Assembly: GCA_017936585.1 (NCBI GenBank)
Contig: JAGBFI010000038.1
Span: 1-46,502, forward strand
DNA from: Clostridia bacterium
GTDB lineage: Bacteria; Bacillota; Clostridia; Christensenellales; UBA1242
Reading direction: 5' to 3'
DNA length: 46,502 bases
Part shown: one piece after another, positions 42,598 through 46,502 of the stretch
Layout of the letters: each line of letters starts with the position of its first letter
How positions within the stretch are numbered: the stretch's first letter is position 1
The notes under the pieces: model-generated
The model's database searches: none
What the model was told of the DNA's origin: nothing
What the model saw: only the letters and a program-made list of their open reading frames with translations
Made by a program: the position numbers and the translations under genes

Positions 42598-43692
42598 TCA
42601 ATAAATAATTCCCACAACTGCATTCATAAATTCAGGCAATGTCACCTCAACAAATTTTTCCATCTTTGTGAGATAGATTTCAGCCATTGAATTTTCTTTC
42701 AGGTAATCTTCCATTGTGTGCTTATACTCAGCAAACTTGCTGAAATTGAAATTTTGAAGAGCTTTGAAATAGCTGTCCGCCTCAGTGAAAAAATCTTTAA
42801 TAAGGTCAAACAGATTTTTTGTTGCATCCTTGTCCGCAAGCTTCACAGTTGTTTTGTCTGAAACAAAGTTTGGCTTATAAATTTCAAACGCTGCATCCAA
42901 TTTATCAAGCAAAGTTTGAATTCTTGCCTTGTCATCACCATTGTTTTGAGAATTGTTGAAGTTGAATTTGTTTTCAATTTCTGTGATTCTAAGCTCTGCA
43001 AAGATTGGCAAAAGTTTCGCTCTGACATATTCTTTAATCAATTTTGTGTCATTTGGTTGTGGATTTGTTTCTGAAAGCAATTCAAAAATTTCTGTTGTTT
43101 CAATGATTTTTGCCAAATTTGTTGAAAGCGTCAGATTTTTGCTGACAAGGTCGCCATATGACTTTTTGAACAAGCGCAAATGATTTTCATCCGCTTCCGC
43201 ATTGATTGAGCCAGAAACATTATCAAAATATTCAATCAAATCTGAGCGTGCATCCACAAACCTTTCCAAAGAAGCAATGTACTCCACCAAACTTCCATTC
43301 AAATTGTTTAAGGCAGTTTTTGACTCAGAATTCAAATCTTCGTCACTCTTAATCAAAATCAAACTCTTATTGTTGTCGATGTAATCATGAGAAATTGCAA
43401 GTGTGAGGTTGTATAATTCGCGAAGTTCTTTATAACTTGCCTCTGAAGCATCAACTTTTTTTTGAACAACCGTGCCATAGGTGACAACATAATCACTTCT
43501 TGGCAATCCCGTTTCCAAAAGCCCTCCCTCAAAAATTCCATCAGCAGTATATTCTTGATATAAAGTGTCAAGTTTCCCAAAATTTTCTTTCAAAGTTCCA
43601 ATGTTTGCTTCGCCGCATCCAACAAGTCCAAACAACGAAAAAAGTGAAAAACAACACAAAATCAAACTGAGAAAAATCGTTTTTGTCTTCAT
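42598..43692 (-). CDS. Lipoprotein of unknown function in the dnaB cluster
   Basis: This 364-residue protein has a lipoprotein signal peptide (KTKTIFLSLIL region, lipobox LVGC with Cys26) and should be anchored to the outside of the membrane. The mature part is mostly helical and polar, with many lysine, glutamate, asparagine and leucine residues in spacing that suggests a helical bundle. No recognised family. AGGAGG precedes the ATG. It begins eight bases after the stop of the preceding 271-residue membrane-anchored protein, so the two are expressed together and may work together at the cell surface. Confidence 0.78.
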   Translation of the reverse strand: MKTKTIFLSLILCCFSLFSLFGLVGCGEANIGTLKENFGKLDTLYQEYTADGIFEGGLLETGLPRSDYVVTYGTVVQKKVDASEASYKELRELYNLTLAISHDYIDNNKSLILIKSDEDLNSESKTALNNLNGSLVEYIASLERFVDARSDLIEYFDNVSGSINAEADENHLRLFKKSYGDLVSKNLTLSTNLAKIIETTEIFELLSETNPQPNDTKLIKEYVRAKLLPIFAELRITEIENKFNFNNSQNNGDDKARIQTLLDKLDAAFEIYKPNFVSDKTTVKLADKDATKNLFDLIKDFFTEADSYFKALQNFNFSKFAEYKHTMEDYLKENSMAEIYLTKMEKFVEVTLPEFMNAVVGIIY

Positions 43693-43700
43693 AATTCCTC

Positions 43701-44516
43701 CTACGCCACAATGCTTCCATCCAAAAGATTTTGATATTCAGCCGCAACTGTTCCATTTTCCAAAATCTTGAACACCTTTCCTTGCAAACTGTCGTTGTAG
43801 TTGTAATTCAAAATGTAATTCACTCCATCCTCTGAGAAGTATCTTCTTACAAAAGTATAGACCTGTCTTCCCGCGGAAGCATCAGTTGTCAACTTCTCTG
43901 TTGTTTCAGCAAACAAATTTTCAGTCGCCATGAAAAGCACTTGCGTGAAATCATTTCTCATAAGGTTTGATGTTGCAGACGATTGATAAACATCTGCAAG
44001 CCTGTTGATTGCGTCAACTGTATAGTTGAAAATGTCCGCCATATAATCGTCACAATCATTCCAAGATGTTGCAACCCAAAAATCGCTATTTCCAATGCTT
44101 GTTTTGTTTACTTCAAGATAGCCATACAAGCCATCAACCGCGTTTTGTGCTTTTGAAAAATCATTCTCAATTGCTCCGCGATTATTTTTATATTCATTTG
44201 TGTATTGAGTGAAGACAATCTCTCTGTCAAAAAAATCTCCAAAAGTCTCAAACGCTGCATACGCGCTCAAATAGTTTGAAACTTGATTTCTTTGCGCGTC
44301 AGAAAGATCACCAAGCGTTGCAAGTTGTGTCAAATACTCATCAATTTTCTTGTTTTTGTCGTCATCTTTGTTCAGATATCCATTTGTGACGGTGCTGTGG
44401 ACATTTCTTACAAGAGCTCCTGTGTCTTTTTCTCTGAAGAGATTGATAAACACAATCGTCAAAACAACTGCAACAACCAAAAGTATAAAAATCACAAAAA
44501 AGCCTTTCTTCTTCAT
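43701..44516 (-). CDS. Membrane-anchored protein of unknown function in the dnaB cluster
   Basis: This 271-residue protein has a short basic start (MKKKG), a single N-terminal membrane helix (about residues 5-27), and an extracellular part that looks helical. Segments such as DLSDAQRNQVSNYLSAYAAFETFGDF and DAINRLADVY suggest a helical bundle similar in style to the next gene. I recognise no family. AAGGAG lies ahead of the ATG. It follows dnaB by nine bases and precedes the lipoprotein gene by eight, so all three are probably one transcript. Its position after dnaB does not by itself imply a role in replication. Confidence 0.78.
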   Translation of the reverse strand: MKKKGFFVIFILLVVAVVLTIVFINLFREKDTGALVRNVHSTVTNGYLNKDDDKNKKIDEYLTQLATLGDLSDAQRNQVSNYLSAYAAFETFGDFFDREIVFTQYTNEYKNNRGAIENDFSKAQNAVDGLYGYLEVNKTSIGNSDFWVATSWNDCDDYMADIFNYTVDAINRLADVYQSSATSNLMRNDFTQVLFMATENLFAETTEKLTTDASAGRQVYTFVRRYFSEDGVNYILNYNYNDSLQGKVFKILENGTVAAEYQNLLDGSIVA

Positions 44517-44525
44517 TTTTTCTCC

Positions 44526-45884
44526 TTATTTTTGCTCTTCAACTTGAACTTTTTCGTCATGATTGAGATATGTGGTGTATTCTCCCACCCACTTGAGCTT
44601 AACTTCACCAGTGCTTCCACTTCTGTGTTTTGAAATCAAAAGGTAAACCGTTCCTGGTTCGTCTTCGCTTTGAACATCGTTGTACTTGTCTGGATTGTAG
44701 AGGAACAAAACAATGTCGGCATCCTGCTCGATTGAGCCAGATTCTCTCAAGTCGGACAGAACTGGTCTGTGGTCTTCACGAAGCTCCACCGCACGCGAAA
44801 GCTGTGAAAGCAAAATAATTGGAACATTCAATTCTTTTGCGGCAATTTTCAACGTTCTTGTCAAGTCACTGACTTCCTGAGTTCTGGATTCTCTTCCTCC
44901 TTTCCCCATCGTCATAAGCTGCAAATAGTCAATCACAATCAGATCAAGTCCTTCAGTCATCTTCAACTTACGGCACTTTGAAATAATTTCAAATGGAGTG
45001 ATAAGAGATGAATCGTCCACATAAATTCCGCTTTGTGCAAGCTTCTTTTCGGCAGTCCAAATTCTCTTCCATTCGTCACTGTCCATACTTCCGCGAAGCA
45101 CATGTCCAAGGTTGACTTTTGCAAGAGAAGACAACGCTCTCTGCATAAGTTGTTCTTTTGACATTTCAAGCGCAAAAATTGCACACTTTTTCCCTTCGTT
45201 GATTGCCGCATTCACCGCAATGTTCATTGCAAAAGATGTTTTTCCGACACCCGGACGAGCAGCAAGCAAAATCAAATCACTCTTTTGGAGCCCATTTGTG
45301 ATTGCGTCAAATTCTTTATATCCGGTTGGAATTCCTCTCATCTTGCCCTTGTTTTCAGCAAGTTCAGAAATTTGTTTCAAAACATTTGTAAGCGTTCCAC
45401 CAGGTTTGCCCACGTGTTCAAGCTCAGACGCGGTTTCTTTTTGAGAAAGGTCAAAAATCTTCTTCTCCGCAACCTGCATTGCTTGATTTCCATCTTCACT
45501 TTCAAAAGTGCTTGTGATGATGTTTTGAGCTGCAGAAATGAGATGTCTTCTGACAGAATTGTTTTTGATGATGTTCATATAGTGCTGAAAATTCGCTGCA
45601 GACGGAACAACGTTTGTCAAAAATGTTATGTAATCAATTCCTCCCACAGTTTCAAGTTTCTTTTCAACTTCCAACTGGTTTGTCAGTGTGACAAAATCAA
45701 CTGGGATGCTTTTGTTATAAATCTTGATCATACTGTCATAGATGTTTTTGTGAGCCTCAGAATAGAAATCTTCCACATAAAGCTTCGCAAAAATGTCCAT
45801 TTGGGCATCATTATCCAAAAGCACGTACCCTAAAAGAGCCTGCTCCGCCTCCAAACTATTTGGTAAAACTTTATAATCTGCCAT
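44526..45884 (-). CDS. dnaB: Replicative DNA helicase
   Basis: DnaB (DnaC in Bacillus) is the hexameric helicase that unwinds DNA at the replication fork. The 452 residues begin with the N-terminal helical domain (LPNSLEAEQALLGYVLLD), then the RecA-like domain with Walker A (LAARPGVGKTSFAMNIA near residue 205), GLDLIVIDYLQLMTMG near 315 containing Walker B, and a SKHRSGSTG segment near residue 418. Length is normal. No intein is present. GGAGGAAG precedes the ATG. The gene follows an 83-residue membrane protein by 24 bases and is followed by two unknown exported-protein genes. In many Firmicutes it is adjacent to rplI; here it is not. Confidence 0.97.
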   Translation of the reverse strand: MADYKVLPNSLEAEQALLGYVLLDNDAQMDIFAKLYVEDFYSEAHKNIYDSMIKIYNKSIPVDFVTLTNQLEVEKKLETVGGIDYITFLTNVVPSAANFQHYMNIIKNNSVRRHLISAAQNIITSTFESEDGNQAMQVAEKKIFDLSQKETASELEHVGKPGGTLTNVLKQISELAENKGKMRGIPTGYKEFDAITNGLQKSDLILLAARPGVGKTSFAMNIAVNAAINEGKKCAIFALEMSKEQLMQRALSSLAKVNLGHVLRGSMDSDEWKRIWTAEKKLAQSGIYVDDSSLITPFEIISKCRKLKMTEGLDLIVIDYLQLMTMGKGGRESRTQEVSDLTRTLKIAAKELNVPIILLSQLSRAVELREDHRPVLSDLRESGSIEQDADIVLFLYNPDKYNDVQSEDEPGTVYLLISKHRSGSTGEVKLKWVGEYTTYLNHDEKVQVEEQK

Positions 45885-45908
45885 AATTTTCTTCCTCCAA
45901 AATCACGC

Positions 45909-46160
45909 TTAGTCTGAAAAAGGGTCTTTCTTTTTGCTCATTCGAACAGCTTTTTTCTTGTCAAGTCTGTCACAAACATAGGCAAACACAGCATACAAAA
46001 TAAAAAGCACAATAACCAAGACCAAAATGTTCAGCCATTGTGGAACTTTTGCCCATATAAGAAGCACACTGAGGACCAGTGCAGGCACCAAAACAATGCC
46101 CAGAAAAAGAGCCAGCCTTTTAATTTTCTTTTTAAGTTCTTGTTTTTCAGTACTTTTCAT
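45909..46160 (-). CDS. Small two-helix membrane protein
   Basis: This 83-residue protein has a basic, charged N-terminus (residues 1-15), two hydrophobic helices (about 16-36 and 42-63), and a basic C-terminal tail (DKKKAVRMSKKKDPFSD). I do not recognise a family. It is the first gene of the dnaB transcript. The promoter matches consensus very well and its -10 box ends six bases before the ATG, so the mRNA is predicted to be leaderless; no Shine-Dalgarno sequence is present. Confidence 0.72.
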   Translation of the reverse strand: MKSTEKQELKKKIKRLALFLGIVLVPALVLSVLLIWAKVPQWLNILVLVIVLFILYAVFAYVCDRLDKKKAVRMSKKKDPFSD

Positions 46161-46166
46161 GCTTTT

Positions 46167-46195
46167 AGTATAGCAACATAAACATCTTTTGTCAA
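46167..46195 (-). promoter_or_regulatory. Promoter of the 83-residue protein and dnaB, predicted leaderless
   Basis: On the minus strand a perfect TTGACA (46190-46195) and TATACT (46167-46172) are separated by 17 bases. This is the best consensus promoter in the window. Six bases (46161-46166) separate the -10 box from the ATG at 46160, so the expected transcription start is the A of the start codon. Confidence 0.7.
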
Positions 46196-46228
46196 TTCAA
46201 TATTTCTTTTTTCACGCGGAAAAACTGG

Positions 46229-46502
46229 CTATTTAATCCTTTCCCAAGAGAACTCTTCCCAACCAAAATGCCCATAACAAGCCGTTTGCTTGAAAATTGG
46301 TTTCAAAAGATCAAGTTCCACGATGATATTGTCAAGTTTAAAGTTGAAATTTTCTTTCACATAGGCATAGATTTCTTCAATTGGTTTTTTGTTGGTTCCA
46401 AAGCAATCAATATTGATTGAAACAGGCTTAGAAAGCCCAATGGAGAAACCAAGTTGAATTTCGCACCTGTCCGCAAGTCCTTTAGCCACAATGTTTTTGG
46501 CA
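46229..46502 (-). CDS. metK: S-adenosylmethionine synthetase, C-terminal part
   Basis: This is the C-terminal 90 residues of MetK, which makes S-adenosylmethionine from methionine and ATP. Visible family segments are NIVAKGLADRCEIQLGFSIG, the later DCFGTNKKP, and the ending FKQTACYGHFGWEEFSWE. The frame runs off the right edge, so the start codon and catalytic N-terminal domains are outside the window. A GTG at 46489 inside this frame is not the real start. The gene ends 34 bases before the -35 box of the 83-residue protein promoter. The substrate made here, SAM, is used by the methyltransferases elsewhere in the window. Confidence 0.95.
   Translation of the reverse strand, partial: AKNIVAKGLADRCEIQLGFSIGLSKPVSINIDCFGTNKKPIEEIYAYVKENFNFKLDNIIVELDLLKPIFKQTACYGHFGWEEFSWERIK

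Noticed and set aside
46196..46228. Terminator after metK
   Set aside because: A weak TTTTTC/GAAAAA pairing is present, but its stem is short and there is no clear T run after it.
1..46502. Insertion sequences, transposases, integrases, attachment sites or tRNA genes
   Set aside because: None were recognised on either strand, so no mobile-element origin for the accessory genes can be shown from this window.

Overview
The window is an AT-rich bacterial chromosome segment. It most likely comes from an uncultured, spore-forming lineage of Bacillota (class Clostridia, possibly a gut or rumen Christensenellales-type organism). Evidence for this is the spore maturation pair spmA/spmB, the holB-ricT-trmN6 gene order shared with Bacillus, a DUF1540 protein, MGMT and UppP of Firmicute type, and large secreted proteins built from InlB-, MBG- and DUF6273-type modules. 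The taxonomic placement is inference: only about 45 bases of 16S rRNA are present.

Left end (1-4.6 kb): the 5' tip of a 16S rRNA gene on the minus strand with two candidate upstream promoters, a small DUF1540 cysteine protein, rplI (plus strand), a tatD-rsmA-small-ORF operon (minus strand), and spmA-spmB (plus strand). From 4.7 kb onward essentially everything is on the minus strand. At 4.7-7.9 kb there is a holB-ricT-trmN6 operon followed by a SHOCT-domain membrane protein. At 7.9-10.5 kb there is a Ca2+-type P-type ATPase. At 10.8-13.0 kb a 631-residue lipoprotein lies upstream of a single-domain MGMT. At 13.1-16.0 kb an EcoRI-type adenine methyltransferase, a DUF262-HNH nuclease and an inositol-monophosphatase-family gene form an apparent operon that looks like a restriction-modification or defence module. 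MscL with a long tail follows.

Centre (17.1-40.6 kb): two surface proteins flank uppP. One has 1,361 residues with tandem DUF6273-like modules and an InlB-type repeat. The other is a giant of about 6,134 residues that alone fills 18.4 kb. It has a signal peptide, beta-helix/GLUG-like modules at its N-terminus, a related module at its C-terminus, long InlB/MBG/YDG arrays between them, and a C-terminal membrane helix instead of an LPXTG signal.

Right end (40.8-46.5 kb): gltX, two unknown exported proteins, dnaB, a small membrane protein and the 3' end of metK.

The most unusual regulatory observation is that four unrelated minus-strand genes (tatD, holB, the 1,361-residue surface protein and the 83-residue membrane protein ahead of dnaB) have a sigma-70-type promoter with a 17-bp spacer whose -10 box ends exactly 6 bases before the ATG. 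This predicts transcripts that start on the start codon (leaderless mRNAs). Other genes in the same window carry ordinary Shine-Dalgarno sequences, so both modes seem to coexist.
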